Assembly: GCA_025774735.1 (NCBI GenBank)
Contig: JALGZU010000080.1
Coordinates: 1 to 10,256 of the forward strand
Reading direction: 5' to 3'
Length of the DNA stretch: 10,256 nucleotides
Source: a candidate division LCP-89 bacterium
GTDB lineage: Bacteria; Electryoneota; B3-LCP
Below are positions 1-7,670 of this stretch, piece by piece. Numbering within the stretch: the stretch's first letter is position 1; each line of letters opens with the position of its first letter. The translations under genes and the position numbers were made by a program. The notes beneath the pieces are model-generated. The model saw nothing but the letters and a program-made list of their open reading frames with translations, was not told where the DNA came from and did no database searches.

Positions 1-732
1 GGTGTGAGTGAAGCCTTAAGGGAAAGTGAATTCAGCAATGATAGCGTAACCCGTCTCAGAAAAATCCTGGAGATACAGGGCAAGCCTGCGGATGTTTTGA
101 AAGCCGTCGAAACGCAAATCAGCGGTATTCCGGAGGGCCAGCGAGGATTGCAGGAGATGGCGCAGATGTTCGAGGATCTCAACGCCGCGGGAGTGCCTGA
201 TGGGCGTCTAAGCTTCGATCTCTACCTCGCCCGCGGCCTTGATTATTACACCGGCCCCATCTTCGAAACGCTCGTCGAGGAACCCAGGATCGGCTCCATT
301 ACGGGGGGAGGACGCTACGACGGTTTGATCGGGATGTTCGCAGGAGAAACGATTCCCGCCAGCGGCACTACCATCGGCATCGAGCGGATCATCGACGTCA
401 TGAAGGAGCTCCAGCTGTTCAAGGAAGATGTTGGTGGAGGTGCTCACCTGTTGGTGGCGGTCTTCTCACCCGAAACCTGGACGGAATCCCTGAGAATCGC
501 CTCGGAACTGCGCAGAGTGGACATCTCAGCGGAATCGTACCTTGATGCGGGGAAGAAGCTCGGCAAACAGTTCGCCTACGCAGATAAAAAGGGCATTCCA
601 TTTGTGATCGTCGCCGGACCGGATGAGATCGCCAAGGGGGAGGTAACGGTCAAGGAATTGTCAAGCGGCGAGCAGTGGCGGGTTTCCAGAAAAACGTTCG
701 TGGAAGAGATTAAAAAACTCCTGGGCTGCTAA
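1..732 (+). CDS. hisS: Histidyl-tRNA synthetase, C-terminal part (5' end outside window)
   Basis: Class II aminoacyl-tRNA synthetase that charges tRNA-His in the cytoplasm. The reading frame is open from base 1, so the 243 residues seen are the second half of a protein of about 450 residues; the GTG at base 4 is internal. Counting that GTG as residue 1, the histidine-binding HisA motif ARGLDYYTGPIFE is at 76-88, the following GGGRYDGLIGMF at 101-112, and class II motif 3 (GTTIGIERI, with its arginine) at 121-129. The anticodon-binding domain fills about 147-240, with LGKQFAYADKKGIPFVIVAG and GEQWRVSR. Class II motifs 1 and 2 lie upstream and cannot be checked. The FDLYLARGLDYYTGPIFE and GRYDGLIGMF wording resembles the eukaryotic/Bacteroidetes-type enzyme more than the E. 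coli type. It converges on the minus-strand operon and shares its hairpin. Identification is secure; subtype is inferred. Confidence 0.96.
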   Translation, partial: GVSEALRESEFSNDSVTRLRKILEIQGKPADVLKAVETQISGIPEGQRGLQEMAQMFEDLNAAGVPDGRLSFDLYLARGLDYYTGPIFETLVEEPRIGSITGGGRYDGLIGMFAGETIPASGTTIGIERIIDVMKELQLFKEDVGGGAHLLVAVFSPETWTESLRIASELRRVDISAESYLDAGKKLGKQFAYADKKGIPFVIVAGPDEIAKGEVTVKELSSGEQWRVSRKTFVEEIKKLLGC

Positions 733-755
733 AACAGACTTTCAGGCTGTAACTT

Positions 756-793
756 AAAAAATTGATAAGGGCAGCGTTCAGCGCTGCCCTTAT
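756..793 (-). terminator. Hairpin terminator between convergent hisS and the minus-strand operon
   Basis: A perfect 12-bp inverted repeat, ATAAGGGCAGCG at 765-776 and CGCTGCCCTTAT at 782-793, encloses the loop TTCAG. On the minus strand the stem begins one base after the TAG stop of the PHP gene and is followed, after CA and including the T pair, by a six-T run (756-761 read in reverse). This is the layout of an intrinsic terminator for the minus-strand operon. On the plus strand only TTCTATAAT follows, so it would stop hisS transcripts less efficiently, though the stem may still protect that 3' end. Confidence 0.8.
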
Positions 794-794
794 T

Positions 795-1613
795 CTATAA
801 TCCTGCTTTCAGCGGCTTCCCCTTAATAAAGTAGGTTGACTCGCTGAGCCCGATATCCCATAAAGCCTGCCTCACTGCCCCGAATCCTTCACCAATCCTG
901 TTCGCTTCGTGCGCATCAGACCCTGCAGTAATTGAGACACCGGCGCGAGCCAGGATACGCAAAAATGGCAGTGTCGGATAGACTTCCCGCATTGAATCGA
1001 CTGTTAACCCACGAGTATTGATTTCCACGGTGAGGCCTCTGGCGGTAATTTGTGCGGCCACTCCTTCGAAGATTGTGAGGGCGTAGTCCGGAGGATTTCC
1101 GGAAGAGTGAGGGAGGGATCGGCGGATATAATCGAGGTGAGCGAAACCTTCGAAGAGGCCTGATTGGGCTGCTTCTTCTATCCGGCTGTAATAGAGACGG
1201 TACAGTTCCTCTTCGGATTTGTTCCGGTGTTGAGAGAGGGACAGAGAACCGGGTGTGTCCAGATGCCAATCGTCGATGATGTGAACCGAGGCCAGACAAT
1301 AATCGAAGGGATACTGTTCTCTCAGGTTCCGGAGTTGTTCCAGAAGCCCGGGTTGAAAATCCATTTCGAGGCCGCAGAAGATCTGGAGCTTTTCGCTGAA
1401 TTCTTGCTTGACGGTCTCGACTGAGCGGAAGTAACTTTCCATCTCACCCTCCTCCAGGCCGCGATAGCGCGGATCGGGATCACAGGGGGGACCGTGTTCG
1501 GCGAATCCGAGGACGTCTACGCCGCGCGTATAGGCCGCCTCAGCGAAGGTACGATAAGTATTGTGACCAAATTTCCAGGGAGTAGGATGGACGTGCAAGT
1601 CGGTGTGAATCAT
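795..1613 (-). CDS. PHP-family phosphoesterase, histidinol-phosphatase-like
   Basis: Predicted 272-residue metal-dependent phosphatase of the PHP superfamily. The closest pattern I recognise is HisJ/HisK histidinol phosphatase, which dephosphorylates L-histidinol phosphate late in histidine synthesis. Length fits that family (about 260-280). Metal-ligand motifs are all present: DLHVH at 5-9, EH at 39-40, E83 (GLEMDF), H111 (SVH), HLD at 159-161, and SDAH at 232-235. No signal peptide or membrane segment, so cytoplasmic. I chose the ATG at 1611-1613 because it overlaps the upstream gene's TGA as ATGA, implying translational coupling, and because DLHVH then falls at the expected N-terminal place; the frame stays open 15 residues further up to a start at 1658, but that lies wholly inside the upstream gene. 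It is the last gene of the operon, followed at once by the terminator. The neighbours are not his genes, so another phosphoester, such as a sugar- or protein-linked one as in CpsB/YwqE PHP enzymes, is possible. Confidence 0.85.
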   Translation of the reverse strand: MIHTDLHVHPTPWKFGHNTYRTFAEAAYTRGVDVLGFAEHGPPCDPDPRYRGLEEGEMESYFRSVETVKQEFSEKLQIFCGLEMDFQPGLLEQLRNLREQYPFDYCLASVHIIDDWHLDTPGSLSLSQHRNKSEEELYRLYYSRIEEAAQSGLFEGFAHLDYIRRSLPHSSGNPPDYALTIFEGVAAQITARGLTVEINTRGLTVDSMREVYPTLPFLRILARAGVSITAGSDAHEANRIGEGFGAVRQALWDIGLSESTYFIKGKPLKAGL

Positions 1614-3430
1614 TGCATGGGGGCGCTTAAGGCGGAGAGTTCGAGTTCGCGGATACAATGCTTACGCCCGTCTTTTTTCGAGAGCATATCATAGGCTCTC
1701 TGCATCTGGTCCCGGGTCCAGAACATGATGTCGCTCTTGTATCGCAGCATGATTCGATCGATGTCGAAATCCAGGCCTTCGATCTCTTCCACGATCGCCT
1801 GGGCCAGGGTTACCAGAACGTCTCCGAGTTCACCGTTATATATCTCCACTTCGATGAGGAAGGCGTTCAACTGTGCCTCGGATTCGATGACCAGGACTTC
1901 GGCCTGATTATAGCCACGCTCCCGCAGGTTGATACGGATCGAACTCTCCAGGTGGATCGGACTTCTCGTCCTGGAATGGTCGTTGTATAACTGCTCGATC
2001 TGCCGGCGCGTATCGATGAAGGACCCATAAACGTCCTCCCGTCTCTGAATCCAGATATTGCGCTCCATCGTCGATTCGAGCAATCCGATCAACTGGTCAA
2101 TGCGTACTTCAAGGTTGAGGAGTTTCCGGTAAATTTCATCCAGAGTATCGCTTTCGGTCTCAAGATCGTTTTGTCGTGCGTTCAGGATCGTTTCGGTCCA
2201 AATGCTGACAGTTTCCTTGACTTCCCTTACCCTCGCTGCATCCGTTCCAGGATCGGACAGGGGCACCTCCGTTTGTGGCTGCAATAATCCAGAGTGCTCG
2301 GAGCCCGGCGGCGCCAGAGGCTGTTCTGTGGAGCGAGTGAAGATGCCTTTCAGTGAGGTTAACCGCCCCCCCGCCGGTAGATAGGCTTTGGACACGTCCA
2401 ACAAGGAGAATTTACGCTGCGCCCATCTCTGGATGACCCGGGGCTGCTGTGAATAGGGCGCCACGGTCGCCCTGGCATCGTAAAATCGGCGCTCGATAGA
2501 GGGGTCGATGATCAGTTTGAAAGCGCCTTCGCTGACCCTGGCGGCAAAGTAGACTGACTCGACGTTGCTTTCGCCGGTTAACTGCACGCGCAGCAAGGAC
2601 GATTCGGGAAGCTTACTACTGCCACGCACCATACCTCGATCCAATACACAGATGGGGTGGATTGGATAGCCGGCATCCACCAGCGATTTTCGAAAGGCGA
2701 GATCAATGGCCAAGCCCTGGCTTTCCGCCTTTGCATGTTCGAAATCGGACCGTAAGCTCTTGGCTTTTTCCGCCGAGTGTATCAATAGCAGAAGGCGTTC
2801 GATTTTACCTTCGAGTTCGTCCAATTGGTAGAAGATCCGGTCGGGGGGGATGCCTTTATCGAGGAGTAGGTCCTGCTGGTGCAAGGCATTTCGCCACTGG
2901 GAGATGGCGAGGGAGATCTCTATCTCATCCTGCCGATTGCTCATGCGAGAGATGAAGTACAGACTCACCACAATGAGAACGGCGATTGTCAGCGGAATGC
3001 TGAACCAGTTGATCCACCATCTCGTGGTGGTGATCTTTTTGCGCTTAAGTGTACCGCCAGGTTCAGCCTCATGAAATCGCCTCAGGATCCTTATCTGGTC
3101 ATCAGGAATCTCGATGACGTCATTTTTCTCCTGCTCCTGATCCGGAAACTCGGTTGGCTCTTCGGCTGACGGCTCGATTCCAGAGTCTGCATCATTTGTG
3201 TCGTTCGTTTCGGATTCAATGTTGACGATCCTCGTCAGAACACCCTGACGTTTGAGTTGCCGGTCGATTTCGATCGCTTCTGAAAGCGGAACGGAACCCT
3301 TCACGACCAGGGGCATGGACATCAATTTCTGACTGATATCCTCTTCACTGATACCGGACAAGGCACAGATGAGTTTAATCGTCTTGCGGCCCGAAGGAGG
3401 TTTCAGGATGATAATATCGTACAGTGCCAC
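1610..3430 (-). CDS. Single-pass membrane protein with N-terminal L7/L12-CTD-like domain and duplicated coiled-coil modules
   Basis: 606 residues; I do not recognise the whole protein. Residues about 4-69 follow the fold pattern of the ribosomal L7/L12 C-terminal domain: YDIIILK start, GRKTIKLICALSGIS, then PLVVKGSVPLSEAIEIDRQL and a final Q-G-V strand, matching in length and order. An acidic, low-complexity linker (about 72-112) follows, then a basic stretch KRKK (129-132) and one hydrophobic helix at about 138-160. By the positive-inside rule the L7/L12-like part is cytoplasmic and the rest outside. Residues 170-350 and 405-590 each hold a long coiled coil followed by an alpha/beta stretch and look like copies of one module. 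A proline-rich linker (about 371-395) separates them. The GTG start is forced by an in-frame TAA 9 bases upstream; no good ribosome-binding site is visible. The gene begins 31 bases after the flavoprotein and overlaps the PHP gene by ATGA. Function unknown; scaffold or envelope role is a guess. Confidence 0.85.
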   Translation of the reverse strand: MALYDIIILKPPSGRKTIKLICALSGISEEDISQKLMSMPLVVKGSVPLSEAIEIDRQLKRQGVLTRIVNIESETNDTNDADSGIEPSAEEPTEFPDQEQEKNDVIEIPDDQIRILRRFHEAEPGGTLKRKKITTTRWWINWFSIPLTIAVLIVVSLYFISRMSNRQDEIEISLAISQWRNALHQQDLLLDKGIPPDRIFYQLDELEGKIERLLLLIHSAEKAKSLRSDFEHAKAESQGLAIDLAFRKSLVDAGYPIHPICVLDRGMVRGSSKLPESSLLRVQLTGESNVESVYFAARVSEGAFKLIIDPSIERRFYDARATVAPYSQQPRVIQRWAQRKFSLLDVSKAYLPAGGRLTSLKGIFTRSTEQPLAPPGSEHSGLLQPQTEVPLSDPGTDAARVREVKETVSIWTETILNARQNDLETESDTLDEIYRKLLNLEVRIDQLIGLLESTMERNIWIQRREDVYGSFIDTRRQIEQLYNDHSRTRSPIHLESSIRINLRERGYNQAEVLVIESEAQLNAFLIEVEIYNGELGDVLVTLAQAIVEEIEGLDFDIDRIMLRYKSDIMFWTRDQMQRAYDMLSKKDGRKHCIRELELSALSAPMQ

Positions 3431-3436
3431 GATGAA

Positions 3437-3446
3437 TTAGGTCCAG
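3437..3446 (-). repeat. CTGGACCTAA leader motif before the L7/L12-like membrane protein gene
   Basis: On the minus strand CTGGACCTAA ends exactly six bases before the GTG start. The same ten bases, at the same six-base spacing, precede the flippase ATG. The motif is not complementary to the usual 16S tail. Function unknown; it may be chance or a local translation signal. Confidence 0.35.
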
Positions 3447-3461
3447 GTTTAAATTGTAAGT

Positions 3462-6122
3462 CTATCTTTTCCCTTTAATAACTCTTCCGATCCTGTCTTT
3501 AAATATAGCTTGTGTGATCCTTAATAACAACTGGAGATTGAAGAGTTGCCCGAAAATCGACTTGATGGTTCGATGGGCTGAAATGCTGTCAAAAAGAGCT
3601 CTCTCCATCCTGTCATCGTCCCTGGCCGTGGCGAGGATAGGATCCAGGATGTTCCATCTCGCGATCTTGAGGGTCAGCCACCTGAAAACTTTACCATAGG
3701 GGAGATCGTCGGTGATATCGTGACATTTCTTTAAAAATATTTTGAACGCCTGGCGGCTGATGCCGACGTCTAACATTGTTTTGGCGGCTCGCATTCCGGT
3801 AAAAATGGCCATATTGACGCCTTTACCCTTGAAGGGGCGGAGCAGGCCGGCTGCATCCCCGATGACGACGTATCGGTCGCCGTAGAATCCTTTTGCTACC
3901 CGAATCGGGAAACGGCCCTTGAAGAAATGAAGATCATCCGGATTCCAGTGATCACGCGACGGCAGCTCAGCTAAAACTTCCGGCAACTGAATGAAATGTC
4001 GCAGTGAATCGGCAGTTACCTCGGCTCCTGCAACGTTAATCGTAAGGTGGTTCTTCTTGGGTGTGATGGCGCCGAATTCGATCTCCGGTGCGGAAGGCAG
4101 GTAAGCGTGGATGTTGTCCGCCACGGCTTCGACCAGCTGCTCGCCTGGATGGATCTTGGAAACGATGCTGTTTAAGAAGCGGGGCTGCTGGTAGCGGCTG
4201 GCTCGTTCGAAAATTTTGGCGGTACCGTCGTCCAAACCGAATGCTCCCACCACGACCTCTGCATGCCGGTTGTCGGTTTCGGAATAGACCATTACACCGT
4301 CTTCATCGAATTCAACGTCCGTAACCCGGCTCTGGATGACCTCGATTCCCCTGATCTTGGCCTGTTCGAGCATATACTGATCGAAGTTCACGCGGCGCAC
4401 CGAGATGGACGCTTCGTCCTCGCCGGATAGGAAAAGGGATTGGTTCTTAGAATGGAGAACGTATCCGCTGATTTTACGCTGCTCAAGATGGTACGGAAAG
4501 GGCAGATCCAATTCCTCGGAAAAGATCTCTTCGATCGGAGGGGAGAGGACACCAACGCACTGGTTGTAGTGCGGCTGGGCACCGAAGTCTTTTCCTTCGT
4601 ATATAGTTATCTCCAGGTCGATTCCCTTTTGGCGGGCGAATTTTTGTAAAGCCAGGGCACACCCAACCCCGCCGGGGCCGCCTCCAATGATGACGACTGA
4701 CTGGCCGGAACCCAACGGTCCCAAACTGTCGACTTCACAGTTGATCGTTTTTCCCGAGTCCAGCGCACCTTTGCGCATGATGGTTTTTTTGACCATCAAG
4801 AGCAACATTTCCAGGATCAATCTTGCCTGGAGTCTGAGGTGGAAAAGATCAACGGTAATATTGCGGTATATCTTCCTCCCTGTAAACACATCCCAGAGCA
4901 CGCCCAACATTACTTGCGCTGCGCTGCTTGTGCGATTCTTTGAGAGGAAGGAGACCAGGCTTCCCGAAAGCAGGTGACTCTTGAAGGCGAAATCGAAGAA
5001 TCGGAAGAGTGCTCGGCCGTAATAGGCGCTGTTCCGGATTGCTCTCACCTCTTTCGTCAAATAGTGCTGGTTGAGTTGACTACCTGATATGCCCTGATCA
5101 ATGACACATGATGCGGCGACTCGGGCGGTGTCAAAGGCGGATTCGATACCGTTCTTGTAGTATCGGCTGAAAGCGGCGTCACCGATCACGAGCAGCCGGT
5201 CTGTCATGATGTTCCTGGCGGGGCTGACAGCGATTCTGGGGCGGCAATAACAGAAGGTATCGGGGATAGGCAATCCTTCGAGTAGATCATCTTTTACTTT
5301 GGGGTGCTCCAGCACCGCTTTCATGTCGTTGATATCGACGTCACGCTTACCGATGACAGTGACGGTCAGGTGCTCCCCCTTGGGTGTAAAAGCGGCGAAA
5401 CGAACCTTGGGGATGTTTAGTGCGAGAGTGGTAATTTTTCGGTTGAATTTGTTCTCGATGAATTCTCCGGGGAGCGGAATTTCAGCCTGACAGGTGAAGA
5501 CCGTCCCGGGGGGCTTGTACCCGAAACCGAGATTGGACAAAAGCCTGTGGAAGTTGGTGTTCAGCCCACAGGCAACCAGGATGAAGTTGGCCGTGAACGG
5601 TTTCGACGTCGACCGGCATTTGAGTGTTACCGGCGCGGTTTTTTCGGCGGGAAGGGTCATGTCCGTGATCATGTCCCGGATGACAGTGATTCCCTCGGTC
5701 ATGCAGAGGCGTAGGAGATAATCGTCAAAGCTGACATTCTCGAAGGATACCCGGTCGTAGGGGCCGTTTCCGCGATAGACGGTGCGAATAGGGAAACTGC
5801 GCGGGCGCCTGTGCAGACCGATGGTGTAATGGGGCGTACTCAGGGTGTAGTTGTCAATTTCCATCTGAACGCGGTCTGCGGGGAGGTCAATGCCCGCAGC
5901 GTGCATCTTCTGCGACAGGTTTTCCGAGATAACCCCCGCGCACATGTTACATCCCGGTGGTCCCGGTTTGATAAAATCTTTGCCGTCAAAGATTGTAATG
6001 GAGATGTCAAGTCCGGTTGCGCGCGCAAATTTCAATGCGGACAAGGAGAAAAACGTGCCTGCCGGGCCAGCGCCTATGACGGCAATGCGATCCCCATTCT
6101 GTAATTTCAGACCGTTGTTCAT
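3462..6122 (-). CDS. Double FAD-dependent oxidoreductase: two fused geranylgeranyl-reductase-like units
   Basis: 886 residues, about twice the usual size of geranylgeranyl-reductase (GGR) family flavoproteins. Two complete units are seen. Unit 1 (about 1-450): dinucleotide-binding IAVIGAGPAG at 13-22, acidic D46 ending beta-2, cysteine motif CNMCAG at 58-63, AAFTPKGEHLTVTVIG at 243-258, and GDAAFSRYYKNGIESAF at 314-330. Unit 2 (about 470-886): VVIIGGGPGG at 476-485, E509, QCVGVLSP at 521-528, GAITPKKNHLTINVAG at 684-699, and GDAAGLLRPFKGKGVNMA at 755-772. Both keep the FAD-binding N-terminal and GD motifs, so both may bind FAD. Family members reduce isoprenoid double bonds (chlorophyll phytyl chain, archaeal lipids, menaquinone tail), usually at the membrane; the substrate here is unknown. 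Hydrophobic helices at about 423-447 could sit on the membrane. The ATG is forced by a TAA immediately upstream in frame; a GGAGG lies 14 bases upstream, longer than ideal. It follows the flippase by 32 bases. Confidence 0.92.
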   Translation of the reverse strand: MNNGLKLQNGDRIAVIGAGPAGTFFSLSALKFARATGLDISITIFDGKDFIKPGPPGCNMCAGVISENLSQKMHAAGIDLPADRVQMEIDNYTLSTPHYTIGLHRRPRSFPIRTVYRGNGPYDRVSFENVSFDDYLLRLCMTEGITVIRDMITDMTLPAEKTAPVTLKCRSTSKPFTANFILVACGLNTNFHRLLSNLGFGYKPPGTVFTCQAEIPLPGEFIENKFNRKITTLALNIPKVRFAAFTPKGEHLTVTVIGKRDVDINDMKAVLEHPKVKDDLLEGLPIPDTFCYCRPRIAVSPARNIMTDRLLVIGDAAFSRYYKNGIESAFDTARVAASCVIDQGISGSQLNQHYLTKEVRAIRNSAYYGRALFRFFDFAFKSHLLSGSLVSFLSKNRTSSAAQVMLGVLWDVFTGRKIYRNITVDLFHLRLQARLILEMLLLMVKKTIMRKGALDSGKTINCEVDSLGPLGSGQSVVIIGGGPGGVGCALALQKFARQKGIDLEITIYEGKDFGAQPHYNQCVGVLSPPIEEIFSEELDLPFPYHLEQRKISGYVLHSKNQSLFLSGEDEASISVRRVNFDQYMLEQAKIRGIEVIQSRVTDVEFDEDGVMVYSETDNRHAEVVVGAFGLDDGTAKIFERASRYQQPRFLNSIVSKIHPGEQLVEAVADNIHAYLPSAPEIEFGAITPKKNHLTINVAGAEVTADSLRHFIQLPEVLAELPSRDHWNPDDLHFFKGRFPIRVAKGFYGDRYVVIGDAAGLLRPFKGKGVNMAIFTGMRAAKTMLDVGISRQAFKIFLKKCHDITDDLPYGKVFRWLTLKIARWNILDPILATARDDDRMERALFDSISAHRTIKSIFGQLFNLQLLLRITQAIFKDRIGRVIKGKR

Positions 6123-6154
6123 TTACAGGTTTTCGGCCTCCGGTATCGCGGAGA

Positions 6155-7636
6155 TTATGAATTCTTTAAAGGGAAGAGTCGTCTTCGCACCGCCGAGATC
6201 TCTTCCGGGAGGAAAAAATTCGCCAGCTTCAGCAGAACGAAAAAGAGGGGAATTAGCAGTAATTTAAGGTACCAGTACGTTTGGAATAGGGGGAGTGTTG
6301 AAATTCCATACGTCAACGCGCCACAGGTGAATAGACGCACGATGCGGTTCCATTCATAATTGACCGGGTAGTGCGGCCGGATAAGAAAGTAGAGCATAGC
6401 AGCAAGCGTGAAATAAGAAAGCAAAGTTACCCAGGCGGCCGCTTCCATGCCGTAAATTGGAATCAGGAGAAAGTTACCAGCGATATTAACCAGCGCTGCT
6501 ACTCCCGTGACAAGCGGCATCAGCGAGGTTTTTTTCTTTATGTAGACTCCTACGATGAAATTGGCGTAAGCGCCATTGCAGATGTGTGCCAGCAGAATGA
6601 TGGGAAAGATCTTGAGTCCCTCCCAGTAGCGTTCCTGAATGATCGTCCCCAACCAGGGCAGCGGCTTCGTCATCAAAGGTTCTATGGTGAAGGTTAAGGT
6701 GAGAAAAAGCGTACCGGTAGTCAGGAGGAAATAGGTGAATACCCTGGAAAAGGTTTCCCTGGCATCTGGTTTGTCCGCTAGACCCAGGAAAAACGGGTGC
6801 CAAGCGAATCTGAATCCCATGACAACGACCGCCATGAAAAGGCCCAGCTTATACCCCGCACTGAAGAGGCCAACGATGGTCAGCCCCATCAGGATTTCGA
6901 GTATCTTGCGGTTGGCAAGCTCAATTACCATGACGAAGAGCTGAGAGGGCATGGCAGGTAGGCCGAAACTGAGATATTCCTTCATCTGGTTTAACAGGTA
7001 CCTGAAGCGGACGTTTCTTAAAATCACCGGCAGCAGTGCGATGAGCTGCAGAGATGAGGCGACTAAATTCGCTTCGAAAATCCCACAGATTCCCCTATTG
7101 AAGACCGATATAAGCAGGATGGTCAGAGCGATATGCACGATCACCCCGAATATTTTCAAGCCGATAAAGGGGAAAGATTTTTCGACGGATCTCAAATAGA
7201 GATATGGATACACTTCAAGGGTCTCTACTAATAGAATCGCGGCACTGAGCAGTATCAGGTAACGGCTATTCACACCAATAGAGGCTGGATCTTCGAATAT
7301 TAACCTTCCCAGCCAGCCGGTGGAGAAGCATATAATGAGCGTCACCACTCCCGATGTCACCAAAGCCGTCCAGAAAATCGTGCTGAAGATGTTCTTGCGG
7401 CGCTCTTCGTCTTTTTCCATGACGTAATAACGCAGGAAGGTGACGTCGAAGCCGTAAATGTAGAGCACCATGGCGATGGCGATGAAGGTATATATGAGGG
7501 TAATTGCGCCGTACTGTTGAGGAGTAAATGTGTGAGTGATGTAAGGGAGCAGGAGAAAACTCACCGCCCGGGTGAGCACGTGCCCGACGCCGTATACAGC
7601 TGAGTGCTTGAGCAAGCGGCGAATCTGAGAGAACAT
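6155..7636 (-). CDS. Polysaccharide/lipid-linked oligosaccharide flippase (Wzx/MOP superfamily)
   Basis: 493-residue integral membrane protein of the MOP exporter superfamily, which moves undecaprenyl-linked oligosaccharides or related lipids across the inner membrane. The length and the run of hydrophobic helices (roughly 12-14, for example 12-32, 42-62, 85-105, 124-144, 157-177, 185-206, 250-285, 298-318, 341-364, 372-394, 399-418, 434-450, 457-475) fit the family. The N-terminal HSAVYGVGHVLTRAVSFLLL with PYITHTFTPQQYGAITLIYT is the classic polysaccharide-synthesis start, and GYKLGLFMAVVVMGFRFAWH (261-280) is the conserved mid-protein motif seen in Bacteroidetes-type Wzx proteins. The ATG is fixed by an in-frame TAA nine bases upstream; only a weak AGG precedes it. 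It lies 34 bases downstream of the beta-helix gene. No glycosyltransferase is seen nearby, so its substrate cannot be named; a neighbouring isoprenoid-reductase-like enzyme makes a polyprenyl-linked cargo plausible. Confidence 0.92.
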   Translation of the reverse strand: MFSQIRRLLKHSAVYGVGHVLTRAVSFLLLPYITHTFTPQQYGAITLIYTFIAIAMVLYIYGFDVTFLRYYVMEKDEERRKNIFSTIFWTALVTSGVVTLIICFSTGWLGRLIFEDPASIGVNSRYLILLSAAILLVETLEVYPYLYLRSVEKSFPFIGLKIFGVIVHIALTILLISVFNRGICGIFEANLVASSLQLIALLPVILRNVRFRYLLNQMKEYLSFGLPAMPSQLFVMVIELANRKILEILMGLTIVGLFSAGYKLGLFMAVVVMGFRFAWHPFFLGLADKPDARETFSRVFTYFLLTTGTLFLTLTFTIEPLMTKPLPWLGTIIQERYWEGLKIFPIILLAHICNGAYANFIVGVYIKKKTSLMPLVTGVAALVNIAGNFLLIPIYGMEAAAWVTLLSYFTLAAMLYFLIRPHYPVNYEWNRIVRLFTCGALTYGISTLPLFQTYWYLKLLLIPLFFVLLKLANFFLPEEISAVRRRLFPLKNS

Positions 7637-7642
7637 GCCTGG

Positions 7643-7652
7643 TTAGGTCCAG
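7643..7652 (-). repeat. CTGGACCTAA leader motif before the flippase gene
   Basis: Second copy of the ten-base leader, again six bases before the start codon (ATG at 7634-7636). Its final TAA is an in-frame stop in both copies, which fixes the start of both genes. Confidence 0.35.
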
Positions 7653-7670
7653 ATAAGTATGAGGTAGAAG

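Noticed and set aside
916..1299. 127-residue open frame on the minus strand inside the PHP gene
   Set aside because: It is a shifted frame of a gene with a complete set of PHP motifs; its translation is rich in R, P and S with no recognisable motif.
1614..1658. Longer N-terminus (15 more residues) for the PHP enzyme
   Set aside because: It would overlap the upstream gene by 49 bases, its residues are arginine-rich and unlike the family, and the ATGA-coupled ATG puts DLHVH at the normal place.
3113..3123. Palindrome TGACGTCA, also found near 8717
   Set aside because: Two 8-bp copies inside coding sequence of unrelated genes; expected by chance in moderately GC-rich DNA, with no promoter context.
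5890..6267. 125-residue open frame on the plus strand
   Set aside because: Antisense to the start of the flavoprotein and the end of the flippase, both well supported; no domain or convincing start signal.
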